From assembly GCA_943736015.1 (NCBI GenBank), contig OX031065.1, positions 43,882,992-43,946,991 of the forward strand: a DNA stretch of 64,000 nt, written 5' to 3'. Position numbers and translations under genes: made by a program. Source of the stretch: Tridacna crocea. Lineage: Eukaryota > Mollusca > Bivalvia > Cardiida > Cardiidae. Shown here one piece after another: positions 54,993-63,503 of this stretch; within the stretch, counting starts at the first letter, position 1; each line of letters opens with the position of its first letter. The notes beneath the pieces are model-generated. The model worked only from the letters and a program-made list of their open reading frames with translations. It had not been told where the DNA came from and did not search any database.

Positions 54993-55038
54993 CTTCAGAA
55001 TTAGATTCCACCTCCCATAGCTTGTTTTTGTAAGGATC
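54993..55038 (-). CDS. A2M/TEP-like exon (MG2)
   Basis: Microexon of 46 nt, phase 0 in and phase 1 out. Acceptor AAATTTTTACAG|GATCCT, donor TCTGAAG|GTAAGGAAAG. It encodes DPYKNKLWEVESNSE plus the first base of Asp. D-P-x-x-N-x-x-x-x-W is the standard beginning of the second MG2 strand in this family. Confidence 0.88.
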
Positions 55039-55099
55039 CTGTAAAAATTTCAAAAATTTTAAAAATAGTTAGTCCTTACTGACAAAGTCCGAAACAAAG

Positions 55100-55295
55100 A
55101 AAAAAATTAAGAAATGCATGGCTGAAAGACAGACAACCAGACAGGATTCAAACCTAGAAAGCCCAGACGAAAGACCAACACCATAATTATAACCACTGAG
55201 CAAAAGAGAATTCTCTCTAACTCAGTTCTTAGGTATTGTATGTAAACCGGGATGAAGTCATGCATGAAGGAGTAGTCTCCCATAACACACCCCTC
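55100..55295 (-). mobile_element. tRNA-derived SINE, second family, copy 1
   Basis: Minus strand: TTGCTCAGTGGTTATAAT (A box), GGTTTGAATCCTG (B box) and a head-proximal CAATACCTAAGAACTGAG segment shared with the copy at 55590. Confidence 0.7.
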
Positions 55296-55366
55296 TTAAA
55301 GTCATCACTTATTGATGACTCAAAGCATTATTAGGCAGGAAGTCCGTTTTTGGACAATAAAAGTGA

Positions 55367-55547
55367 TTAAACCCATTACCACACAATCCCTACTTTTGAC
55401 GCTCCTGAGAAAGAAACCTTTAGAAAACATTGTGGGAAAAGGAGAAAATGCTGGTAACCAGCATTTTCTCCTTTTCCCACAATGTTTTCCATTTGGATGC
55501 TTTCCATTTGGACAAGTCTAAAATTTTGTCGTTTGGTAATGAGTTAA
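55367..55547. mobile_element. TTAA hairpin MITE type a with right-arm deletion
   Basis: TTAAACCCATTACCACACAA to GTTTGGTAATGAGTTAA, only 181 bp. Perfect palindrome. Confidence 0.9.
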
Positions 55548-55589
55548 TGGCTCAGTGGCCAATCCCTGATGAGCCCCCGTCTTACCAAT

Positions 55590-55969
55590 AAAGTTTTTTT
55601 TACAAAGAAACAAATGAACAAAATTAATGTATGCCGCAAATACAGGGACCAAGCAGGATTCAAAGCTAGAACATCCTGACGAAAGGCCAACGACATAACC
55701 ACTGAGCTAAAAAGAATTCTAAAAAGAATTCTTTCTAACGCAGTTGTTAGGTATTGTATTTAAACCAGGAAGAAGCCATGCATGATGGAGTGGTCTCCAT
55801 AACAAAGTTTTTCTAACGCAGTTGTTAGGTATTGTATTTAAACTAGGAAGATGCCATGCATGATGGAGTGGTCTCCATTACAAAGTTTTTCTAACGCAGT
55901 TGTTAGGTATTGTATTTAAACAAGGAAGAAGCCATGCAGGAAGGAGTGGACTTCCATAACAAAGTTATG
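55590..55969 (-). mobile_element. tRNA-derived SINE, second family, copy 2 with 3 x 78-bp tandem head
   Basis: Minus strand A box TAGCTCAGTGGTTATG and B box GCTTTGAATCC at 55650-55715. TAACGCAGTTGTTAGGTATT repeats begin at 55736, 55814 and 55892 (period 78 bp). Confidence 0.75.
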
Positions 55970-55977
55970 TCAGTACC

Positions 55978-56197
55978 TTAACTCTTTACCAAACAACAAT
56001 ATTTAAGTCATGTCCAAATTGAAAGCATTTGCAGATAACAATTTCAAAGTGGTTAACAGGACCCAATTTTCCTTCGATAGGGTAGAAAACTTTGTGGGAA
56101 AAGGAGAAAATACTGGTTACCAGCATTTTCTCCTTTTCCCACAAAGTTTTCTTCTTTTAACAGGGTCATTAAAAGTCGGGATTGTGTGGTAAGTTAA
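55978..56197. mobile_element. TTAA hairpin MITE type a, chained with a fragment
   Basis: TTAACTCTTTACCAAACAAC to GTGTGGTAAGTTAA. The stem foot has a paired change (ACTTTGTGGG and CCCACAAAGT). A left-arm fragment follows to 56275, sharing the TTAA. Confidence 0.88.
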
Positions 56198-56496
56198 CCC
56201 TTTAACAAAAGACAAAATTTTAAACTTGTCCAAACTGAAAGCACTGACTGGCAACAAATACAGCATCTCACTATAAAATTCCTAGAGATGCTTCCAAAGT
56301 AAAAACAAGAAAAAGTTGATGCAAAGCATCAAAGTTGCCGCAAAAAAAATTTGTTTAATGCTTCAAGAAAGCCAGGGCAAGCAAGTAAATGTCAGTTTTC
56401 ATCAGCAGATTTTTTAACACATTATGAAATTATGTGAATAGTAACCTATATCAAAATTTGTCTTCTGTTACAGTATCTAATACCCTAGCACAGCGC

Positions 56497-56728
56497 TCTC
56501 TTAGCTCTTTTCCAAACGACAAATATCAGACTTCCAAATTCAAAGAGCTGGCACATGACAATTTAAAAAGCTGCAAAAATGGTGGAAAATTCGCTAGTAG
56601 TGGGGAAAAAGTATTTAATAAAGAAGAAATTGCTTATAACGAGCAATTTCTCCTTATTCAACATGTTTTGACAAAAGAATTTGATAGCACACATGTGATA
56701 ACCCGTGTTTGTTTGGGAAAGTGGTGAA
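56497..56728. mobile_element. TTAA hairpin MITE type b, eroded
   Basis: Left TAGCTCTTTTCCAAACGAC, tip GAAATTGCTTATAACGAGC, right GTTTGGGAAAGTGG. Confidence 0.75.
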
Positions 56729-57171
56729 AGCAGGGCTAAGTTACTAAAATGTTGCTGTCCTAGGAAAGTATGATTCAAGAGGACGTAAGTTTGCAAGGCA
56801 TGCTTTCAATTTAAACAAATCTAAGACTATAGTGTTTGGTGAACAGTGTTCATAAAGAATCATGGTTTTGCATCGCGCTTTATCATTATGAACAACAGAG
56901 CGAAAAAGTGGCCTCTCTCCAGATTTTTTCCACAAATTAAATTTATGCAGAGCTCGTTGAGAAATAAACAAAGGAGTTCTAAACTATCTTTGTTGTAAAA
57001 ACTAAACTTAGAAATAAGTAACCAATAATGGTCAGATACAATCATAACCATCATACCCGTTCTTCGGCGGAATTTAGCACAATTTCAGCAATGCACAATT
57101 TTAGCAGTGGTCATTCAACAAACAACACACAAATAGTAGGAAAAACTATCTACAAAATAATCAAAATGATT
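56729..57171. other. Unassigned intron sequence
   Basis: No exon or repeat recognised. Confidence 0.4.
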
Positions 57172-57312
57172 ATTAAACCTGTGTACGAAGGTTGTACAAA
57201 ACGGCCAACTGGGTACGAAATGACCAAAATTGAAAGTATAAGTAGGTACGAAATGACCAAAATCGTACGAAATGACCTAGGTACGAAATTAACAAGGTAC
57301 GAAATGACTGGA
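57172..57312. repeat. GGTACGAAATGAC motif array
   Basis: GTACGAA(A) recurs at least six times, mostly followed by TGACC or TTAAC, with irregular 14-40 bp spacing. It resembles the GTACGTTTTGAC arrays at 27.8, 36.0 and 37.2 kb. Confidence 0.8.
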
Positions 57313-57787
57313 AACCTGTACAGCCTTGACCAATGGAAACAAGGCATTTATGTGGACGAGTCCATTTCTCACGAATAGCGACAATAAAAGAAATAATTAG
57401 GCGGTTTTTTGATGTTGTAAGTATTAATAGAACAAAAATAGTATCGTATTGCAATTTCGTAGTTTAAGAATGAATTAAAAAGCCAGTTTAAGGCGAAGTA
57501 ACGTTAGAAAGATTCCTTGTTAACCTAACACCCGTATAAAAACGAAATTCCCACTATCCATGTCCTAACTCGAAAAACTATTAAAAATATAGTCGCGCGC
57601 TTCTGCGCGGCGACTAATTAAATAGAGCTATACTCTATGAATAGGGGCCTTAATGCATCTGCGAAAAGTACATGTATTGAGCTATGTCAGCCTGCGCAGT
57701 CAGTGCAGGCTGACCTGGACAGCAACTTTTTGATATCAAGTTTTTGTTTGTCAAAGGTCCAGTCAACCTCATGATTAGGTAAGTTAT
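57313..57787. other. Unassigned sequence with a GTCAGCCTGC palindrome
   Basis: GTCAGCCTGCGCA..TGCAGGCTGAC at 57687-57715 resembles the core of the second TTAA family with other arm bases. The rest is unassigned. Confidence 0.5.
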
Positions 57788-58016
57788 TTAACCCTTTCCC
57801 AGACGACAAACTTTTGGACTGGACCAAATTGAAAGCATTTGCAGACGACAATTCAACTCTTGCTGAAAAGATTATTTCTGTCTATGATAGGGTAGAAAAC
57901 ATTGTGGGAAAAGGAGAAAATGCTGGTTACCAGCATTTTCTCCTTTTCCCACAATATTTTCAAAAGGCTACTATTCCAGACCCGTAAAAACCAGGGATTG
58001 TTTGGGAAAGGGTTAA
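57788..58016. mobile_element. TTAA hairpin MITE type a with type b-like ends, chained
   Basis: TTAACCCTTTCCCAGACGAC to GTTTGGGAAAGGGTTAA with the GCTGG palindrome: subfamily b-like ends, subfamily a core. Shares TTAA 58013-58016 with the next copy. Confidence 0.9.
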
Positions 58017-58243
58017 CTTCTTTACCAAACTACAAAATTTTAGACTGCTCCAAATCGAAGGCATTTCACAGACAACAAAATGAAGGTAACTAAAGAATTG
58101 AAATTTGTTTTAGGAAGGGAAGAAAACATTGTGGGAAATGGAGAAAATGCTGGTTACCAGCATTTTCTCCTTTTCTCGCAATGGTTTCAAAAGGCTTCTT
58201 TCACAGGGGTGTTAAAAGTCCAGATTGTGTGGTAAAGGTTTAA
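58013..58243. mobile_element. TTAA hairpin MITE type a, chained
   Basis: TTAACTTCTTTACCAAACTA to GTGTGGTAAAGGTTTAA. Confidence 0.88.
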
Positions 58244-58374
58244 AGAAGTGGCTCTTCTGGATCCATAATAATCAGATGACTTTGGGAGATGTCATGTACA
58301 ACAGGGAGGCATGAAGCCCCCTTTTGCCAGAGTATGGCTAGATAGTAGTAGTATCATGTTGATGATGATTATAT

Positions 58375-58835
58375 AGAGGATATTTGGGTTTTTTTCGTGA
58401 AAGATCGAAATTTATTTCATTTAGTGGACACCATCGATAATATTTTCACTCGCTGCACAGCCACGAGTGAAAATATTACCAATGGTGTTCACGAGATGAA
58501 ATGAAATTCAATCTTTCATCGAAAGAAACAAATATTCTATTTATTTCATGCTTTTAACCCTTTCCAGGAGGAGCTTTATCAAAATCCAGAACAGTTCTTT
58601 TCCGATATTCCCTGTTGTGTGCCCCTCCCGCATAGCAATACATTACAATATCACATCAAGCGCAAGAAATGTAAGGTAAATAATCGTATTTCCATCTGGG
58701 TTGTGAGGCATGCCCAATTTACCTAGGCAACAAGGACATGAAAATCGGTATTTTCACTGGTGGTACCAGTGTAAGATCAAAAAATATTTTCACTGCTATT
58801 TCTCGATATCCTACCAGATAGCATGAAATAAACCC
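58375..58835. mobile_element. Foldback family J copy 2
   Basis: GAAAGATCGAAATTTATTTC..GGACACCATCGATAATATTT pairs with AAATATTACCAATGGTG..ATCTTTC. The right half matches 21115-21390. Confidence 0.78.
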
Positions 58836-59125
58836 TTTTCTTCATTCATTTTCAATACTAATCAGTGACTCAGTGACTGCTTCCATGGTCACATTCTTTC
58901 ATGACTCAATAGTGAAACCTTTCAATTTTTCTCTCTCAGAATTTTTCTGCCTATTATCTTGATTTTGATTTATGTATTGTATACTTTAATCATATTCGTA
59001 AATGGAGGGAATAGAAATATAAATGAGCTATCAGTAACTAATTATATCCTAAAAAAATAAAATAATTACAACAGGTAACTCTGAAAATATGCAATTAAAA
59101 GATGAATGATCAACATCAAGTAGAT
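58836..59125. other. Unassigned intron sequence
   Basis: Nothing recognised. Confidence 0.4.
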
Positions 59126-59354
59126 TTAACCCTTTACCAAACGGCATTATTTTAGACCGGTCCAAATTGAAAGCACTTGCAGACGACAAAATAAACGAAA
59201 CTCAAAAATTGAAATTAGATTCTAGCACAGAAGAAAACATTGTGGGAAAAGGAGAAAATGCTGGTTATCAGCATTTTTTCCTTTTCCCACGATGTTTTCA
59301 CAAGGCTTGTATTTCAGGGTCGTAAAAACCAGGGACTGTTTGGGAAAGGGTTAA
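59126..59354. mobile_element. TTAA hairpin MITE type a
   Basis: TTAACCCTTTACCAAACGGC to GTTTGGGAAAGGGTTAA. The two ends come from different subtypes. Confidence 0.9.
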
Positions 59355-59378
59355 TAAATGAGCAGGAGATAATCATGT

Positions 59379-59604
59379 TTAGCCCTTTACCACACAATGA
59401 CATCTTTTGACGACCCAGAGGGAGAAGCCTTTTGGAAACATTGTGGGAAAAGGAGAAACTGCTGGTTATTAGCATTTTCTCCTTTTCCCACAATGTTGTC
59501 TACCCTTCCCGAATCAAATTTCAATTTTTTCAGGTTTGTCGTCTGCAAAATTATGCTTTCAATTTGGACCAGTCTAAAATTTTGTTGTTTGGTAAAGAGT
59601 AAAC
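59379..59604. mobile_element. TTAA hairpin MITE type a, ends decayed
   Basis: TTAGCCCTTTACCACACAAT to GTTTGGTAAAGAGTAAA. Confidence 0.82.
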
Positions 59605-59826
59605 CTTAAATCACACAACAAAATTTTGGAATCATCCACATTGAAAGCAATAGCGAACAAGTACTTAAACACAGCTAAAATCATGAAATTTGTCTCTACA
59701 AGGGAAGATAAAACTCCAGGAAAAAGAGAAGATGCTCATTACCAGAATTTTCTTCTTTTCCCTCAATATTTTTAAACGCATTCATCCTCAGGGTTGTTTA
59801 AATTGGGATTATGTAGTAAAGGGTTA
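59600..59826. mobile_element. Eroded TTAA hairpin MITE
   Basis: Left AAACCTTAAATCACACAAC, stem AGAGAAGATGCTCATTACC, right ATGTAGTAAAGGGTTAA. A 65-bp arm fragment follows to 59889. Confidence 0.7.
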
Positions 59827-59889
59827 AATGTTTTACCAAACGACAAAATTTTAATGAAGACCAAACTGAAAGGGTTTGCAGACATCCAT

Positions 59890-60118
59890 TTAATTCTTTA
59901 CCGAACGACAAAATCTTAGACTGGTCAAAATTGAAAACACTTACAGATGACAAAAAAAACATAACCTAAAAATTGAAATTTGTCTCAAGCAGGGTGGAAA
60001 ACATTGCGGGAAAAGGAGAAAATGCTGGTTACCACTATTTTCTCCTTTTCCTACAATGTTTTCAAAAGGCTTCTATCTCGGGGTCTTAAAAACCAGGGAT
60101 TGTTTGGGAAAGGGTTAA
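59890..60118. mobile_element. TTAA hairpin MITE type a
   Basis: TTAATTCTTTACCGAACGAC to GTTTGGGAAAGGGTTAA. A core fragment (GGAGAAAATGGTGCTTACTA) follows at 60118-60250. Confidence 0.88.
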
Positions 60119-60250
60119 GTGTGATTCAAATGATAGAATATAGAAACACTAAAGGAAAAGGAGAAAATGGTGCTTACTAGGATTTTCTCCTTTTCCCATG
60201 TTCTAAAAAATGTAAGGGTTATTAAAACTAGGCTTTCCATCTCAGGGTCA

Positions 60251-60479
60251 TTAACCCATTACCACACAATCCCTACTTTTGACGCCCCTGAAAAAGAAGC
60301 CTTTTAAAAACACTGTAGGAAAAGGAGAAAATGCTGGTAACCAGCATTTTCTCCTTTTCCCACAGTGTTTTCTACCCTTCCCATAACCAATTTCAATTTT
60401 TCAGTCACCTTTATATTGTCGTCTGCAAATGCTTTCATTTTGAACCAGTCTAGAATTTTGTCGTGTGGTAAAGAGTTAA
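60251..60479. mobile_element. TTAA hairpin MITE type a
   Basis: TTAACCCATTACCACACAAT to GTGTGGTAAAGAGTTAA. Paired stem-foot change (ACACTGTAGG and CCACAGTGT). Confidence 0.92.
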
Positions 60480-60502
60480 AACTTGCAATGTTCAGTAAAG
60501 AG

Positions 60503-60962
60503 TTAATCCTTAACCACACAATTCCAACTTTTAACCCTTTACCCCGTAAGGCATTTCTATGGTATCTCTAATTGACCCTAAATAAATGAAGGGATGAAGC
60601 TGTTTCTTATGTGTATATGACACCTTCAGATAGCATAGGAAACATTAAGACAAAAGGTGAAATTACTCGTCACGAGCAATTTCACCTTTTGCCACTATTT
60701 TTTCCAAAGGCTCGTACAAGCAATGCGAAGAAATGAGTATCTATGGAGTAAAGGGTTAAGCACCCTGAAGAAGAAGCCTTTTGAAAATGTTGTGGGTAAA
60801 GGAGAAAATGCTGGTACCAAGCATTTTCTCCATTTCCTGCAATGTTTTCTACTCAGTCAAAGGAAAGCTTCATCATTAAATTTTGAACCTCATTTAAATT
60901 GTCGTCTGCCAATATTTTGAATTTGGACGGGTCTAGCATTTTGTTATGATGTAAAGTATTAA
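60503..60962. mobile_element. TTAA hairpin MITE type a split by a type c MITE
   Basis: The left arm TTAATCCTTAACCACACAAT..CCAACTTTTAA resumes at CACCCTGAAGAAGAAGCC and ends TGTAAAGTATTAA. Confidence 0.88.
60531..60759. mobile_element. TTAA hairpin MITE type c, nested
   Basis: TTAACCCTTTACCCCGTAAG to TGGAGTAAAGGGTTAA, inserted in the internal CTTTTAA of the host MITE. Tip GAAATTACTCGTCACGAGC. Confidence 0.92.
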
Positions 60963-60965
60963 CCC

Positions 60966-61195
60966 TTAACCCTTTCCCAAATAATCCCTGGTTTTTACGG
61001 CCCTGATATAGAAGCCTTTTGAAAATGTTGTGGGAAAAGGAGAAAATGCTGGTAACCAGCATTTTCTCCTTTTCCCACAATGTTTTTCTACCCTACTGGA
61101 AACAATTTTCATTTTTTGAGTAACATCTATTTTGTCGTCTGCAAGTACTTTCAATTTGGACCAGTCTAAAACTTTGTCGTTTGGTAAAGAGTTAA
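60966..61195. mobile_element. TTAA hairpin MITE type a
   Basis: TTAACCCTTTCCCAAATAAT to GTTTGGTAAAGAGTTAA. Perfect palindrome. Confidence 0.9.
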
Positions 61196-61209
61196 TCTGC
61201 TAAAATAAG

Positions 61210-61437
61210 TTAAGTCTTTAACAAACCACTAAAATTTAGACTGGTCCAAATTCAAACTATTTGCAGACTTCAAATTAAACGTGACTGAAAGGATGATTTT
61301 TGTTTTTGGTAGGTTAGAAAACATTGTGGGAAAAGGAGAAAATGCTGGTTGCCAGCAATTTCTCCTTTTTCTACAATATTTTTAAAAGTCTTCTGCTACA
61401 GGGTCGTTAAAGCTCGGGATATGTGGTAATGGGTTAA
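61210..61437. mobile_element. TTAA hairpin MITE type a
   Basis: TTAAGTCTTTAACAAACCAC to ATGTGGTAATGGGTTAA. The tip is GCTGGTTGCCAGC, a paired A-to-G/T-to-C variant. Confidence 0.88.
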
Positions 61438-61504
61438 ATGAAACTTTCCTACTGATAGTTTAAATCCAAATAATGCTTTTTTCAAACATTTTTGGGGGGA
61501 AATT

Positions 61505-61628
61505 GATATCTCCATAGCAGACAATGTAGATCCAAGATTAGACTGCACATTCTGTGCAGTCTAATCTTGATCTACACTGTCTGTAAGAGGTCAGTAGCTC
61601 ATGCTTTGCAGCGTAAAGGTTATGAGCA
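61505..61628. mobile_element. Second TTAA family fragment, covarying arms
   Basis: Arms GTAGATCCAAGATTAGACTG and CAGTCTAATCTTGATCTAC. GATTAGAC/GTCTAATC replaces GATCAGAC/GTCTGATC on both sides. Confidence 0.78.
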
Positions 61629-61648
61629 ATATAAAGTTCTTTATTTAC

Positions 61649-61719
61649 CTCTATACTGACTTGTACCACATTCTGTAAAGGCTTTAGGTTAGTGCCAACA
61701 TTCAAAATTCTGAGGTTAA
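61649..61719 (-). CDS. A2M/TEP-like exon (start of MG2)
   Basis: Most upstream exon found: 71 nt, phase 1 in and phase 0 out. Acceptor TTTATGTTTCAG|TTAACC, donor ATAGAG|GTAAATAAAG. It encodes NLRILNVGTNLKPLQNVVQV followed by SIE. In the family this follows a D-K-P-x-Y-K-P-G-Q segment, which should be the end of the preceding exon; I could not find that exon in 61720-64000, so it is probably beyond the window. Confidence 0.85.
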
Positions 61720-62244
61720 CTGAAACATAAACAAAAGTAGCATAGGTGTTACTTCTATTACGCACACAACGCACGTGCGTGATGTAAAAATCGAGAATAG
61801 GTCATAGGCAGCATCTTTTCTTCTAAAACAGCCAATATTAGAAATATCTTAATTATATGGCTCTGATTCTATTTGGCTGATTCCGAATTGCTCTCATCAC
61901 CTGCCTAAAAAATTTCCAACTACATTATTAAATGCATTCTAATTTTCTGGACCTTCAGCATGCGTATATTTTACTTTTTCTTGGTTACGCCCCTGAGTAT
62001 GGTGACATTAGTCCTGAAGTCTTTGCCCAAAAGACAAAATTTTGGCCAAAACTAAATGTAGAGGCCAAATAGTGGCCAAAACTTCTAAGCAGGTGTTACA
62101 ATGAATTCAAATTTACATCGTGCCATTTTAAAGCATGGAAAATATTATGAAGATAATACCCTGTTAATGTTTGGTTGGTCCAAATGTTAGTCACTGACAG
62201 AAATATAAATTTTAAAATCAGGCCGGAAAGTAGACAAAAGCTAT
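61720..62244. other. Unassigned intron sequence
   Basis: No exon recognised. 62030-62090 has short GGCCAAA repeats only. Confidence 0.4.
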
Positions 62245-62584
62245 TATTATACTGCAAACAAATTTCTCGTGATTTGATTGGTTAACATGCCAGGAACATA
62301 TATATCATGTACCCTGGCAAAAACCACGTAAAGCCAGTTTCCCTTTTGAGTGCCCTGTAAAACATCACTACACCTGCAACACAACATCCAAAATGGCAGC
62401 CGCTATCAATCACCAGACTGCACGTTTATGCACCAAACTGCATGTTTTAATGACGTTACTTTTCATTGAATTGGGGCACTCAGAAGGGAATTTCTATTTC
62501 TTCAGCATACTTGTTTCATGAGATAAAAAAACAGGAAAATTTAGCTTAATGCACTTTTAAAGGGTAAAACTTTGCAGTATAATC
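62245..62584. mobile_element. TIR element K, copy 2
   Basis: TATTATACTGCAAACAAATT to ACTTTGCAGTATAAT. The interior matches 46616-46968 (CATCCAAAATGGCAGCCGC). Confidence 0.8.
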
Positions 62585-62589
62585 AATTT

Positions 62590-62692
62590 GTTGAACCATC
62601 AGGTGGCAGGGGCCTCAGCTCGGGGCGACATGATTCACCAGAGCCGTGAAAAAGTTTCCAAGTCCCCTGCCAACTGATTGGTCACCCGGTAG
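62590..62692. repeat. Hairpin L, copy 2, left arm shortened
   Basis: CATCAGGTGGCAGGGGCC, CTCGGGGCGACATGATTCAC, CAAGTCCCCTGCCAACTGAT. Most of the left arm is deleted. Confidence 0.75.
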
Positions 62693-63503
62693 AAGCCGGC
62701 GACCTTATATTTAATATAGTTTAGAAGAGATGTTCATGGAGAGTGTAGGTACTTCCAGTTGAAATCTTTCATCATATTCGCCAGGTTTAATTTGGAAAAA
62801 TAGGTGTGAATGTTTGTGAAATTGTTGTGTGGGGTTTTCTTCACCTTTTTTGAGGTTGTTTACTTGTTTTTAAACCGATAAAGAATCGTGAAAGTCTGCT
62901 GCGCAACATTTTGTGAAACAATTGATGTTCTTGTGCAGAATGCATCTATTTTTAACGCAAATGAACTCGTCCAGTCACATGATCTTAGGAACCAATGGAA
63001 ATGCAGAAGTACTCCTACTCTTTACCGTTGTCTGCGCGTGTCATATTCTTCGATGATTCGAGTATTTATAGAATGCCATCTAGCAGGAGATAATGACTCT
63101 TTACCGGTGAACTGGCCACCGTTGTATACCGTGTATTACACGTAGTAGTATCAGGGGCGGTAACCAGTCTACTTTACCAGTAGGCCTAAAGAGCGGAATG
63201 GAAATATTTTAGAGCAATGGACGGAATGGAAAAGAAAATACGCATGGAAATATATTATGCCTGTTTATTAAATAGAATAACAATAATGATTTGAAACATG
63301 CTTTTTTTTCTACCCATTAAAGGTAATTTACAAGTAAAAACCAAAAATTATGTTTTTGTACTGCTGAAAAAAAATGTACTTGTAGTGATATTTTTCCTTT
63401 ATGGATGTATTCCTAGATGGCGAAATGAAAAATTTACCAACAGTATATTGTACCTAAAGTGTTACAGGTCTTTAATTTATTTTCTTATGGGTAGTTAATT
63501 GAA
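62693..63503. other. Unassigned sequence, no gene supported
   Basis: An 85-codon plus-strand frame (62888-63145) has no recognisable domain and no family similarity I can name, and nothing suggests splicing to it. The missing MG1 exon was sought here on the minus strand without success. Confidence 0.4.

Larger units (their letters stand above)
4317..61719 (-). other. A2M/CD109/thioester-protein-like gene, partial (9 exons, MG2 to MG5)
   Basis: Nine minus-strand exons joined by GT-AG introns give 980 nt of continuous reading frame (about 326 residues) with matching phases at all eight junctions. Seen in the sequence: order and motifs of A2M-superfamily macroglobulin domains (an NVVQVSIEDPY..W start of MG2, YELPKFE at the MG2/MG3 link, YTNGQFVEG in MG3, PIPYFIKDRAYNFSVKL at MG3/MG4). 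Family knowledge: these proteins are secreted or GPI-anchored protease traps or complement-like opsonins with a later bait region and a GCGEQ thioester. Those parts, the signal peptide and MG1 are not in the window, so CD109, A2M and TEP cannot be told apart. Sequons NMS, NFS and NVT fit an extracellular protein. Introns run from about 0.2 kb up to 25.8 kb and are packed with transposable elements. Confidence 0.85.

Noticed and set aside
53245-61154. Recurrent small frames such as GKRRKCWLPAFSPFP and GKGENAGYQHFLLFP
   Set aside because: Both are the two readings of the MITE palindrome (GGAGAAAATGCTGGTTACC and its complement). They occur on both strands of many copies and end at arm decay.
62720-62790. 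Possible upstream exon with IKPGEYDERFQLEVP on the minus strand
   Set aside because: It superficially resembles the expected K-P-G segment before NLRIL, but there is no donor in the needed phase and the surrounding motif is missing.
62888-63145. 85-aa frame on the plus strand
   Set aside because: No domain, splice signals or conservation evidence. The length is within what is expected by chance in 64 kb.
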